Assembly: GCA_963978545.1 (NCBI GenBank) | Contig: OZ021722.1 | Span: 5,336,001-5,400,000 of the forward strand | DNA from: Linyphia triangularis | Taxonomy: Eukaryota; Arthropoda; Arachnida; Araneae; Linyphiidae | Direction: 5' to 3' | Length of the DNA: 64,000 bases | Shown here: positions 13,158 through 23,929 of the stretch, piece by piece | Layout: each line of letters opens with the position of its first letter | Position numbering within the stretch: the first letter of the stretch is position 1 | Position numbers and translations under genes: made by a program | The notes under the pieces: model-generated | What the model was told of the DNA's origin: nothing | Databases searched by the model: none | The model's input: only the letters and a program-made list of their open reading frames with translations

Positions 13158-13303
13158 TCTAGACCGAGAGGTTGCGGGTTCGAGTCCCGTGTTAGGCATG
13201 GGTGTTTGTAAATGTATGTTGGCTTGTCTAAAGACGGAATGTTTCGGAGCAATATAGCCCTCGTGTTGCTGACGGCGCCAGATAATCTGAATACAACCAA
13301 CCC
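13158..13303 (+). mobile_element. tRNA-derived SINE (family A), copy 3, 5'-truncated
   Basis: Plus-strand copy containing the B box (GGTTCGAGTCC) and the whole body through the CAACCAACC tail. The A box and first part of the tRNA head are missing, as expected from incomplete reverse transcription. Imperfect target duplications are likely (CATTGGAATCCC on the left, CAATGGAATTCC on the right). It is the only family-A copy on the plus strand here. Confidence 0.8.
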
Positions 13304-13800
13304 CAATGGAATTCCAGTTATTAAATTCGTTGTTTCTTGGGTGGTCAGACAGACAGTCTCCATGAAATTGCTTCGCTATTTTATGTTCATTCACATTTTA
13401 GCCTAGCCTTTAAATATTTAAATATGAATTAAAAATATATATTTCGACTTTTAGGTAATGCTCTACCTTTAAATGAAACTTCACGGAATGAAAAGTAATT
13501 TATTCCGGTCACATTCTTAACGAACGCAATGGGATAATGAGGATCATTTACAGTAATCAGGAAATGGCTACTGTATACAGTTTTGGTGACTTGTTTGCGC
13601 TGAGTCATCCTTAAAATGATTAAAAATGGCCCATCACAGGGAGGTTTCACTTGAAAGACAGGCGTGTTTAAATGATATAGTATTTTTGTTTACACTATTT
13701 AATAGCTTTCCACTCTACAACTATTGTTTAAAAACATTCATATAAGTTTTAATAAACATTTTAATTTATGTTTAGGTTTTAATATTCTTTAAACTAGTGC

Positions 13801-13945
13801 CCACTTTATGGCTGTGGGGTTAGAGCTCTGGCCTTGCGTGCCAAAGGTCCTGGGTTTGAGTCCTGGGCTTAGACATGGATCAATATTTCAATTAAATGTC
13901 TGTATTAAAATTTAATTTTGGACAATTCTCTCTTGTACACATTGG
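13801..13945 (+). mobile_element. tRNA-derived SINE-like element (family B), copy 1
   Basis: Starts with GCCCACTTTATGGCTGTGGG, then GGTTAGAGC (A-box-like), then GGGTTTGAGTCCTGGG (B-box-like) at normal tRNA spacing. The head resembles the copy at 62587 and differs from family A. I could not fix the 3' end, which runs into the fold-back starting near 13946. A functional tRNA is unlikely because the acceptor arms do not pair well. Confidence 0.55.
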
Positions 13946-14307
13946 GCAATTTAGCTCTTTTTCTACTCGTAAACAAATTAGTATTTTTAAATTATAATGA
14001 ATTTAGTAGTTATGTTTTATACAATACTAGTTGGTGGCAAAGTTGCATTGAAAATTAGTTATTTTAACTATGTCAAATGCCAATTTATAAGCTACTGAAG
14101 CACATGGCACATCCGTATCCTGCGCATATTGTTGGTGTAAAATGATTATTTTCAATAGTTAAAATAATTATTTTTCAATTTAACTTTTCCACCAACTAGT
14201 ATTGTTTAAAAAAAACAAACATAATTCGATTATAATTATAATTTTAATTGATTATAAGTTTAGAATTTCAGTTTATTTACGAGCAAGAAAAGAGCCAAAA
14301 TGTCCCG
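13946..14307. mobile_element. Fold-back element with long inverted arms (MITE-like)
   Basis: The core inverted repeats start at 14027 (CTAGTTGGTGG) and end at 14199 (CCACCAACTAG), with TA on both sides. The similarity continues outward: a segment with CTCGTAAACAAATT on the left pairs with AATTTACGAGCAAG-type sequence on the right, giving arms of roughly 100-150 bases. No coding sequence. Either a large fold-back, or a 173-bp TA-flanked MITE nested in an older inverted repeat. Confidence 0.65.
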
Positions 14308-14453
14308 TGCGACAGATAGAAAATTGGCCAATAGCCCTTCATGGATATACATATTTATAAACATTTTAATTTAAGGTTTATGTTTTAATATCTTTCTATA
14401 CATAAATATTAAGACAAAATATTATAAATATTTATAAACATTTTAGTTTATTA

Positions 14454-14815
14454 TTCATGTTTTAACGTATATGTTTATAAATATTAATATATTATTATAC
14501 GTCAAACCCCGTTAACGTATACGTTTATATATGTTTTAACGTATATGTTTATAAATATTAATATATTATTATACGTCAAACCCCGTTAACGTATACGTTT
14601 ATATATGTTTTAACGTATATGTTTATAAATATTAATATATTATTATACGTCAAACCCCGTTAACGTATATGTTTATATATGTTTTAATGTATATGTTTAT
14701 AAATATTAATATATTATTATACGTCAAACCCCGTTAACGTATATGTTTATATATGTTTTAACGTATATGTTTATAAATATTAATATATTATTATACGTCA
14801 AACCCCGTTAACGCG
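14454..14815. repeat. 74-bp tandem repeat, 5 copies
   Basis: The marker GTCAAACCCCGTTAACG recurs at 14501, 14575, 14649, 14723 and 14797, exactly 74 bases apart. Units are nearly identical, with a few C/T changes in the GTATACG/GTATATG segment. The marker matches the end of the small element that follows, so the array appears to have grown from a transposon end. Confidence 0.92.
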
Positions 14816-14961
14816 AAGTCGATAGGGCCTCTGAAATTGTTCGCGTTAACCGAATTTCGTGTCAACCGAATAAAATAGCATTTAGTACGGAGAACTTCTT
14901 TTACCTCGCGTCAAACAGGATTTCATGCCAGGCAATTTTGTGTTAACGGGATTTGACTGTC
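14793..14961. mobile_element. Small TIR element (pogo/Tigger-like MITE)
   Basis: Left end GTCAAACCCCGTTAACGCG and right end GTGTTAACGGGATTTGAC are imperfect inverted repeats about 165 bases apart. Read inward, they have the form CAGTCAAATCCCGTTAAC, like ends of pogo/Tigger elements. The interior is moderately G+C-rich and has no open frame. Target duplications are unclear because the tandem array has overgrown the left end. Confidence 0.55.
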
Positions 14962-15805
14962 TATATTTATCAACATTTAAATTTAATTTTATGTTTTAAT
15001 ATTGTATTTACTATAATTACAAATACATTGGTATTATGGATGTTTATCAACGTTTAAATTTAATTTTTATTTTTTAATTTTTAACTTATAAAAATTTAAT
15101 ATAAGTATTATAAGTATTTAGCAACATTTAAATTTAGTTTTTAGGTTTTCATATGTATTTCAAAAATATTAAAATATAAATACTTGAAATATTTATTAGC
15201 ATTTAAATGTAATATCTATATTTTAATATGCATTAACAAATATTAAAACTTAAATATTGTACAACAAATTAAATTATTTGTTGTTTAAATAAATACTTTT
15301 CTCCTTTTTATCAACAATCTGACTTGTTTATTAAAAGCACATCTTTTAACTCAAACGAATTTTCTTTTTTAATTGTTTCAAAATTAATTGTTAGCTAACG
15401 TTGTTATGAATTTCTTTCAGTACATAAACAGAAAAAAGAAGCCTAAAAACGGATAAGAAGCGTCGGTCTGAAAAAAAGAAAATATATATTAAATTATGGT
15501 TTATTTAATAATTGTGTAACACGTTTGGGAATTTATATCCTTTACAAAGGAGTAAAAGTAATATCAATAATTAACTAAAATTTATTAATACATGAAATGA
15601 ATACGGAGACAAAATTCACCTTTATTTTTACAAAGAAAAATATGTAATTAACATTTACTAACATACATTTAATTTATTTACAAGAAGAATAAAAAAAAAT
15701 TCTTATTTTTTACGAAAGAATGTAAGGTATTGCTTCCAAAAATACAAAAGTAATTTTTACATATTTAAAAAAATAATTAGGTAATTCACTTAAATATTTA
15801 GGGTA
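14962..15805. other. A+T-rich intergenic, nothing recognised
   Basis: Short, diverged motifs of the form AACATTTAAATTTA recur about every 50-80 bases, suggesting an ancient decayed tandem repeat. Nothing else recognised. Confidence 0.4.
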
Positions 15806-17593
15806 TCTCTATATATATAAGGCAAAGCCCTCACTCACTGACTCACTCATCACTAATTCTCCCACTTCCCATGTGGTCACAACTCTGAAAATCGGCACAA
15901 ATATCAACAATGGTAAAAATAGAAAAAGTAAGCTATTCCGATGTCGATTAACCCACTTTAAGGGGTCGGAAAAGGGGTTAAACGTTCCAAACGGGGGACA
16001 TTCGAAAATCCTACTTCCCACATAGTCACAACTCTGAAAATCGGCACAAATATCAACAATGGTAAAAATAGAAAAAGTAAACTATTCCGATCTCGATTAA
16101 CTCACTTTAAGGGGTCGAAAAGGGGTTAAACTTTCCAAACGGGGGACATTCGAAAATCCTACTTCCCACATAGTCACAACTCTGAAAATTGGCACAAATA
16201 TCAACAATGGTAAAAATAGAAAAAGTAAGCTATTCCGATCTCGATTAACCCACTTTAAGGGCTCGAAAAGGGATTAAACGTTCCAAACGAGGAATATTCG
16301 AATGTCCTACTTCTCATTTCGTCACAACTCTAAAAATTGGTGAGAATATCAATAAAGACAAACGAAGAAAAAGTAAGTTATTCCGATCTCGATTAACCCA
16401 CTTTAAGGGGTGGAACAGGGGTTAAACGTTCCAAACGACGGATATTCGAATGTCCTACTTCCCCTTTCGTCACAACTCTGAAATCTGGTGCAAGTATCAA
16501 CAATGTTAAACATAGAAAAAGTAAGCTATTCCGATCTCGATTAACCCACTTTAAGAGGTCAAAAAGGGGTTAAACGTTCCAAACGAGCGATATATTCGAA
16601 TGTCCTACTTCTCATTTCGTCACAACTCTAAAAATTTGTGAGAATATCAATAAAGACAAACGAAGAAAAAGTAAGCTATTCCGATCTCTATTTACCCACT
16701 CTAAGAGGTCAAAAAGGGGTTAAACGTTCCAAACGAGGGATATTCGAATGTACCACTTCCCATATGGTCACAACTCTAAAAATTGGTACAAATGTCAACA
16801 ATGGTAAACATAGAAAAAGTAAGCTATTCCGATCTCGATTAACCCACTTTAAGAGGTCAAAAAGGGGTTAAACGTTCCAAACGAGCGATATATTCGAATG
16901 TCCTACTTCTCATATTTTCACAATTCTGAAAACTGGTGTGAATATCAATAAAGACAAACGCAGAAAAAGTAAACTATTCCGATCTCCGGTGGATCAAGGG
17001 GTGGAAAAGGGGTTAAATGTTCCAAACGAGGAATATTCGAATGTACCACTTCCCATATGGTCACAACTCGGAAATTTGGTACAAATGTCAAAAAAGATTA
17101 AACATAGAAAAAGTAAGCTATTCTGTTCTCGATTAACCAACTTTAAGGGGTCGAAAAGGGGTTAAATGTTCCAAACGAGGGATATCCGAATATTCCTCTT
17201 CCAATGTAGTCATTTTTCTGATATTTTTTGCAAATGTTAAAAAAATAAGTCATTCCAATATCGATTAACGAATTTTTAAGGGATGAAAAGACGACGCAAC
17301 ATTGAAACTATACGAGGATTAACTTAATGTCTAATTAACTTAATTCCAATACAGCTACTACTTTGAAATTTAGAACTAAGAGCAAACATAAACACAATAA
17401 ACTATTCCAGTTTACTATTCACAATTATAAATTTCGTTTAAAATGTCAACAAAGGAAAGTTCCTATTTTGATAAATCAATTTGTCGGGATCGAAATGGGA
17501 GCAAACGTCTGAAGTGTAGAATACATGAATGTCTTTTGATCGCTAAAATGCTAATGGTAAAATTTCGTAGCGCAGCACGAGTATTCAGCTAGT
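15806..17593 (+). mobile_element. Non-autonomous Helitron with tandem-repeat body
   Basis: The 5' end is TCTCTATATATATAAGGC, preceded by A, then repeated CTCACTGACTCACTCATCAC as in arthropod Helitrons. The 3' end is CTAGT (17589-17593), a match to the Helitron CTRRT terminus. About 10 bases upstream is a short hairpin, TCGTAGC-GCA-GCACGA (17566-17581). There is no Rep/helicase gene, so it would depend on an autonomous relative. Most of the interior is a 149-bp tandem array. The expected T after CTAGT is an A here. Confidence 0.82.
15850..17235. repeat. 149-bp tandem array inside the Helitron, about 9-10 units
   Basis: The anchor CACAACTCTG and its variants occur at 15878, 16027, 16175, 16323, 16471, 16621, 16769, 16919 and 17062, with a decayed unit near 17211. 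Spacing is 143-150 bases. Each unit carries GAAAAAGTAAGCTATTCCGA, a CACTTTAAGGGGTC motif and GGGGTTAAACGTTCCAAACG. Left units are most alike and right units most diverged. Short open frames through the array are by-products of the repeat. Confidence 0.92.
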
Positions 17594-19595
17594 AACTTAT
17601 AAAGGTATTTTTTTATTTACTTAAAGAATACAAGTGTAATTTATATTTATTTACATACAGAATACACAGTTTACATTTACTTACACAAAGAATATAAACG
17701 TAAATTAAATTTACTTAAAAAAAATAATACAAAGGTATACACAAAATCAATACAAACTTTAGAAACGAATTCAAAGGTTCACAAAAGCAATACGAAGATG
17801 CGCAAAAATAATACAAACTTTTTGAAAACACAAAGATGCTCAAAAATTACAAAACTAACAAATACAATGGTAAAAAAAAAACAATAGAACTTTACCAAAA
17901 ACCATAAAAATAAACACTTTACAAATATAAAAAATAACTCAAATTAACGTTGAAACTATACAAGTACAAAAACAATACAAACGTAATTAAATGAAAAAGG
18001 TAATTTAATTGTTATAGCTGCTTTTAAATATAAGTGTCATATACCAGTCATAAAAAATATAATTTCTAATAAGTTCCCTCAATAATAGTCCAACTTTATC
18101 ATCTTGTTACCCTACAACCAATTTTAATCTCGAGTTTTAAAGTAAAAAATTATGCCAATCCATTAAGAATAGAGATTCACTGGATTCTCACATACCAACA
18201 GAATTTTCTAACTTCTTTAGATTCCAAGAAATTTGTTAGACGAAGTAAGATAATTACGCGAAGTAAAGTTTAGTGGCGCAGACGTTTAAATTATTCTTTA
18301 ATTTTGAATAAACTTTTGACCTTGTAAGGGAAAAAGTATTTTTGACCGGGAAAAAAAAAATCGGATTTATTTTGAAAATGCTGCCATTATTTTGGATTTG
18401 CGGAATAAATTTCTTCCTTGATTAACAAATATTTTCTTTAAACTTTATACGCAGTTATAGAATCTGGAATTATTAGATAAATTCTGACAAGCGGTATATT
18501 GTTGGAACTGATATAAACAACATCAAGTTATTCAAGCTTGGAAAATCAACTACAGCTATAGTCAATGAATTAAAAAAAAAAAAAAAGCTAAGGATATTTT
18601 TATCGTTAAATCTTACTTCTTATTAAATTATTTATTGTATATATATATATATTTTTTTATGTAATTAACTTTATAATAAAACAAAAGCTCGATGGTAATT
18701 TTTTCAAAAATTAACCCTTTTGCTTCAGCTGTAAAGATTAAACAAGAATTTTTCAATACTTCTCATTTTTAAGCATATACGTACACAACTCTTCTACACA
18801 ATTATAATGCAATGATGTCTTTTTTTTTTACTCACACCTAAATCACAATATGATCTGATACAGCAATAGAAAACTAAATTTTTAAAGACAGTAGGAATTG
18901 CATTCAAGAAAGTAAATCTTTGACAATCACTTCGCTAAAATTAGGAAAAATGGGGACAACATCAGCCTCTACCTCTGGATTGCATTATGTCACTAAAAAA
19001 TTTAAAGACATATCGTCTATCAAAGAACAACCTTTCATCTCTTACTAAATGGAAGCTACACTTATAACTTTCCCCCTACAGTCATTGTCTTTAAAAAAAA
19101 TCAGTCCTTTTCATTATAAAACAGAATGGAACTGCCAACTTAATTCTATGTAATCCTACCCCGGTTACCTATCTTCTGCCTTTTTACTTGAAACCAACAT
19201 GAAGGTAAATCTCCCAACAAGCCCACGAAACATCGACCCAAAATCAACATAATCCAATGCATCAAATCCCACCACTCCAGAGGAAACGACAGCACACCTC
19301 ATACATTAAACCCACTAAAAGCAAAGAACTCCCTTCCCTGCGAGTAAACACAAATAAAACAACGCCGCCAAACAACATCAAAACCCAGAGCAAGGAAAAG
19401 AGATAAGGCCTAGTAATCCGATGCCATTGTGCTCAGATTGTGTTTCGATACGAGTCTTGCTTGTTCTGGGATTAATGCATTGTCGGATAAAAGACGCTTC
19501 TTAAAATGGGGCGAAGATTCGTTTGCATGCTTATCTTGTAGTTACATGCGAAGAGGGAATTAAGTGAGGTTTTTATTAATGTATTTCTGGTGTTT
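17594..19595. other. A+T-rich intergenic, nothing recognised
   Basis: Begins with diverged repeats of TTTACTTA..AGAATACA type (17600-17720), then A-rich sequence. 19180-19560 is somewhat more balanced in composition but has no recognisable coding frame. Confidence 0.45.
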
Positions 19596-20289
19596 TGGGG
19601 AGAACCTCAAAATTGGTAAAAAGATTTATTGCATGGCAATGTTTTTCTTTCTAATTCATAAAAGAATACCCTGGTGGTATAATATCCTGCACTATCTTTG
19701 TCGATTTTCTTGAAAAGGGATACAATACTATCTTAAGCAATGTTTCGTAACCTCCTGAGACCCCGCGTACATTTAAATGCACATCGGACTTAGGGCTTAA
19801 ATGCTCATCGGGCGCATAATTTTTCTTTGCTTTTATAGCCGAATTCTGTCCTACAGCTGATGACAGTTCCACTGATTGTGACGAAGTAGAGCAAACAAAG
19901 AAATGGTAAAAAACAGTTTCTCTGCCAGAAGAGGCGTCACGAAAAGTTGGTGCGAAGCACATGCCAGCAGGACACAAAGACTCTTTCCTCATGTTGTCGG
20001 ATGACTGGATCTTCAGCCGGAACAATTTTTTTGCAATAACTGTAAAGTATTTTTATGTAACACGACCTCTCGAAATTATTTTGCAACCTTTCATGATTAA
20101 ATTTTACAACTGAACAATTAAATTTCAGACTTTTTCCAAGTTTAAGAAGATAGTAAGCATTTGTCCCATCTTTATAGTTGAAACCCAATAACTTTAAAAG
20201 TACTTTACATAGACATAAAAGAATGATATACATAAAAATTAGCTTTAAATCATGTTTCAAACAGTTGTGGGTCTCAGGAAGACATAGAG
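19596..20289. repeat. Flank unit of duplicated Helitron, with a 525-bp insertion
   Basis: 19596-19753 resembles 20541-20708: both hold CCTCAAAATTGG, GAATACCCTGGTGGT and CTGCACTATCTTTGTCGATT. In the right unit this runs directly into the Helitron end. Here an extra 525 bases (19754-20278) intervene, bounded by CCTGAGACCC and its complement GGGTCTCAGG. The right unit thus acts as an empty-site comparison. Minus-strand open frames in the insert (107 and 124 codons) have no recognised domain. Confidence 0.55.
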
Positions 20290-20540
20290 ACTACCTGGTT
20301 ACCGTGCTTCTGCAATGAAATTTTGCCAGGAGCATTTAAACAATACAAGTACATTTTTTGCATTGCTCATTCAGAACGTTTGACTTCGTTAAGACACTTG
20401 CAAATTGATTTATCAAAATCTGAATAGTGTGATTTTTCTATGATTGATCTTGCTGGCATTTGTAACAAGTTTCGAACTTACCAATGAAAGTGAGACATTA
20501 GGATATTTCTCGTTTCGACAATTTCTGTACATTTCCAACC
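20290..20540 (-). mobile_element. Degenerate Helitron copy (3' part)
   Basis: Minus-strand copy resembling 20709-20960 base by base, with scattered changes. Its 3' terminus reads GTAGT instead of CTAGT and its hairpin is partly lost. Together with the preceding flank it forms the left member of a two-unit tandem duplication. Confidence 0.55.
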
Positions 20541-20708
20541 TCCTCAAAATTGGAAAAAAACATTTATTTTATATCAATTCTTTTTAATTCGTAATAGAAT
20601 ACCCTGGTGGTAAAACATTCTGCACTATCTTTGTCGATTTTCAAGTGTTATGTTAGGTTTTCTTAGAATGGGTTACAATACTATCTGAAACAAAGCTTCA
20701 TGACGGAG
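20541..20708. repeat. Second copy of the Helitron flank unit
   Basis: Diverged direct repeat of 19596-19753. It lies between the degenerate Helitron copy and the better copy, so flank plus Helitron was duplicated in tandem before the 525-base insertion entered the left unit. Confidence 0.55.
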
Positions 20709-21114
20709 ACTAGCTGATTACCGTGCTTCGCTACGAAATTTATTCAAGAGCATTTCAATAATAAAAACATGTTTCCAATTTAGAATGTATGACCTCGTTT
20801 AGACCCTTGCAAGTTGGTTAATCAAAATCCGAATAGTTTGCTTTTTCTATGATTGACCTTGCTGACATTTATACCAAATTTAGCAGTTAATTATGACAAC
20901 ACTGGAAGTGAGACATTTGGACAGGCCTGGTTTAGAAAGTTTCGGTATACTTTCGACCTCTTCAAATTAGATTATCAATACCGGGATAGCCTACTTTTTT
21001 TCTGTGGTTACCCTTGCTGGCATTTGTACCGAATTTCAGAGTTGCAACGGCATTGTAAGTAAGTGGGAGAATTAGTAATGAGTAGTCAAGTGAGTGAAGA
21101 CTTTTATGCATAGA
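20709..21114 (-). mobile_element. Short non-autonomous Helitron, minus strand
   Basis: Read on the minus strand it starts TCTATGCATAAAAG, followed by CACTCACTTGACTACTCATT. It contains one unit related to the 149-bp units at 15.9-17.2 kb, and ends with a TCGTAGCGAAGCACG hairpin and CAGCTAGT, with CTAGT at 20709-20713. It is the same family as the plus-strand element at 15806 but has not expanded its internal unit. Confidence 0.75.
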
Positions 21115-21318
21115 GTTATTAATTTTCTTTTTCAAAAGTAACAAATAGAATCGAATAGCATCAAGTTAATAGCTGTTTCTTAAAATGAATAGAGAATCCT
21201 TGGAGTACGGATATATCAAGTAAATGTGATTTCATATACTGGGTGCCTGCATTATTTACTTGAATAAAAGAGTGCGTTAGGAAGTGACAGGAAAAGAGCT
21301 GGGTCCTTTAATCTTTAA

Positions 21319-21522
21319 CCCTTTGCACTCCAGGCCTTTTTCACTCGGAGGAATCAGCAACTCGAGATATTTTAGGTTCGGCTGGTGTTTATGGAGTTGC
21401 TTCATAGAAACTAAACACAGTCATTGGCCTTGCATCAAATTTCCGCATCACACCTAATGGTCCTCTCGTGGTTTGGCATCCAATCGTGTGGCGCCTGAGA
21501 GGCGCCACTGGAGTGCAAAGGG
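21319..21522. mobile_element. piggyBac-like MITE, 204 bp
   Basis: Perfect terminal inverted repeats CCCTTTGCACTCCAG (left) and CTGGAGTGCAAAGGG (right), flanked on both sides by TTAA (21315-21318 and 21523-21526). TTAA target duplication with CCC ends is diagnostic of the piggyBac superfamily. The interior is relatively G+C-rich with no open frame, so it would be moved by a transposase encoded elsewhere. The intact ends suggest it is fairly young. Confidence 0.9.
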
Positions 21523-21526
21523 TTAA

Positions 21527-22582
21527 TTAAAATGATTACATTTGTCAAACTTGATAAAATCTTTTTTTTATACAGCTTTAAGTGTAAAATGGCAAAATTA
21601 AGAAATCACAGAAAACAGCCCGTGAATATATAACAAAATTTTTAAATTCAATCACTAATGCTAAACAGAAAATTAAATTAATTTTAATTTAGAATAGGTT
21701 CATCGTAATTAGATAAAGCCATTTTATTTCCATGACTTGAAATTCGAAAATTTCCAATTTTTTAGTTATACATCATCATACCTTCGACTTTAGTCAAGCT
21801 TTACAAAATTCCTATTCGTGCAGTTTAAAAATTATTATCTTAAATTTCATCAATGTTTAATAAAGCTAAATAGGTTAAGCTCTAATATCATCATGAACAG
21901 TTTTCATACTTGAGTTGGGTTAATAGTTGACTGCATCACCGGATTAACAAATTGTAAACACATTAGCTATACTTAAAATTTAAGCCAGGGGGTTCTGAAC
22001 GGTAAATACTCTCAAAATACGTCAGTTTGGCGATGTAAAAAAAATAATTCAATTCTTGCTGATTAATATAAATTTTAAATATATATAGAAGATGGATTCT
22101 TTTAATTTTTCAATACTTTAACTTTCTATAGGAGCAGCAACGGGAAACCTTAATATTTGTTTTGACCTTTATTTTCTCGCAACTTTTTTTTTTTATAAAA
22201 ATTTGAAAGCCATTCTAATTTATGAAACTCTTTATATAATTTTAAATTTCTCTTAATATTTCTCTCTTCCAACAAAAAGGAGGGTTCTTTCAATTATCAA
22301 ATGGAAGAACTTAATCATTTTTTTTCCCAATCATTCTGAGAATTGCAATTAAATTAAAAAAATAAAAAAGAAACCAGTTATTATAAAATATCCAAATGCA
22401 TACTGTGAATAAAAATAATTGATTTTTTTTTTTTTTTTTTTTTTTTTGAACAAAACAACTTTTCTATTAAAAGATTTCCAAATTAAAGGGAAGTAGCATT
22501 TTGTATTAAAAAAAATATGGATGTGAGAATTTGAAATAATGTAAAATATCTTTATTACATTTCTATACTGCTATTTTCTTCA
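21527..22582. other. A+T-rich intergenic, poly-T runs
   Basis: No gene or transposon recognised. A 24-base poly-T run sits near 22424-22447. Confidence 0.5.
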
Positions 22583-22898
22583 TTGAGTTACTAAATGAGT
22601 GTTTCATGCAGTTATATAGGTTTGACAGATAGTTATCTATAGGTGTAGTATATAGGTGTGACAGATAGTTATCTATAGGTGTAGTATATAGGCGTGACAG
22701 ATAGTTATCTATAGGTGTAGTATATAGGTTCGACAGATAGTTATCTATAGGTGTAGTATATAGGTGTGACAGATAACTATCTGTCACACCTATATACTAC
22801 ACCTATAGATAACTATCTGTCACACCTATATACTACACCTATAGATAACTATCTGTCAAACCTATATAACTGCATGAAACACTCATTTAGTAACTCAA
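22583..22898. repeat. Palindromic minisatellite: inverted arrays of a 36-bp unit
   Basis: Five forward units start at 22621, 22657, 22693, 22729 and 22765; the consensus begins TGTGACAGATAGTTATCTAT. About three inverted units follow to 22860. The centre, near 22776, is TGTGACAGATA followed by its near-complement, with almost no spacer. Outer single-copy arms at 22583-22620 and 22861-22898 are exact complements of each other (38 bases). The structure could extrude as a long hairpin or cruciform. The open frame 22563-22787 on the minus strand is only this repeat read as protein. Confidence 0.95.
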
Positions 22899-23230
22899 GT
22901 TAGTTATCTGTCACACCTATATACTCGTATAACAAATAGTTATATCAAAACCTCATTTTGCAACCGCATATATCGAACAAAAATTTGAAAAAGTATAAGC
23001 AGCATTTTGAATTTATAAAACAAGATAGATTTGAAAATTTAAAATACTATGAAATATTTTTTTCTTTAGTTTATTTCTCTATTGAAACTTGCTTCTTTGA
23101 ATGACTGAACAAGTTTTACTATTTTTGTTACACAAATGTGTGTAACAAACGGTTGTATCAAAACTTCTTTTAGTAACTGCATACATAAAAAAAAATTGCT
23201 CATGATATCGGATCCTTTCCAAACCAAATA
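22899..23230. repeat. Diverged tandem duplication beside the palindrome
   Basis: The segment with ATAACAAATAGTTATATCAA near 22937 recurs as GTAACAAACGGTTGTATCAA near 23134, each followed by an AAAACYTC segment, AACYGCATA, and later a GCAACATTTT-type segment. Period is about 197 bases. Another copy of the unit 36-mer sits at 22903-22926. Confidence 0.5.
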
Positions 23231-23929
23231 GAGCAACATTTTATTTATTTTATTAAAAGGAGTCTCATGTTTCAACTTCAAACAAATACAGAAAAAGACA
23301 AGCAATTGACACTCATTTTTCTTCGAATGTCGAAAAGTTAATTTACGACGGATCTCCAGCTTCTCCTATAAAGGTTGTAAATTTTTCTGTTCAACATTAT
23401 TTAATGTGTCTATAAAATCCTCTACTTGTACTTTTGATGTTTTTTTACAAACTTACATAGGTGAGAGTCATTATTTTCTTTTGGTCAATGAGTTTTTACA
23501 GGGGCCGTCACCTTATATCTTTCACATAGACCTAATACCAATAAATACTAATAAATATGTACAATAAATTCTAAATTCTAATACTAATAAAGTATGTAAA
23601 ATATTTTACCAGCTACAACACTCTAATAAAAGGCCATTAAAAAATTTTAAACTAAATTAGGAGTTTTTATAAATTTAGTGATGGAAAAAATCATTAAATC
23701 ATTAAATGATGGAATAAATTTTGACCATCATTAAATTTTCAAACGCTTTTTTAAGCTAAATTATAATATTTTCTAACTGTAGTAAAAAAAAAAAAGTCCA
23801 ATTACTTTCAATTGAAATTTTGTTAATGAGTTTTAATTACTAGTGTAATAACAGGCAAAATATTTCTCGTGAAATTCTCTGGTTTGAGCACAGAATAGTT
23901 TGGCTCTTTTTTAAAAAATTATTTTTAAT
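23231..23929. other. A+T-rich intergenic, nothing recognised
   Basis: No supported gene or repeat family in this stretch. Confidence 0.5.

Noticed and set aside
13801..13880. Genuine tRNA gene
   Set aside because: Box A and B are present, but the acceptor arms do not pair and SINE-like sequence follows; same reasoning for 62587-62670.
16638..17165. Open frames of 75-77 codons within the Helitron
   Set aside because: They are the 149-bp tandem repeat read through, and frames change between units.
22563..22787. Repeat protein with a YTTPIDNYLS unit
   Set aside because: It is the 36-bp minisatellite translated; the frame ends in the palindrome and no start context or domain supports it.
22583..22898. 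CRISPR-like array
   Set aside because: Units abut with no variable spacers and are inverted about a centre; it is a minisatellite in a eukaryotic context.
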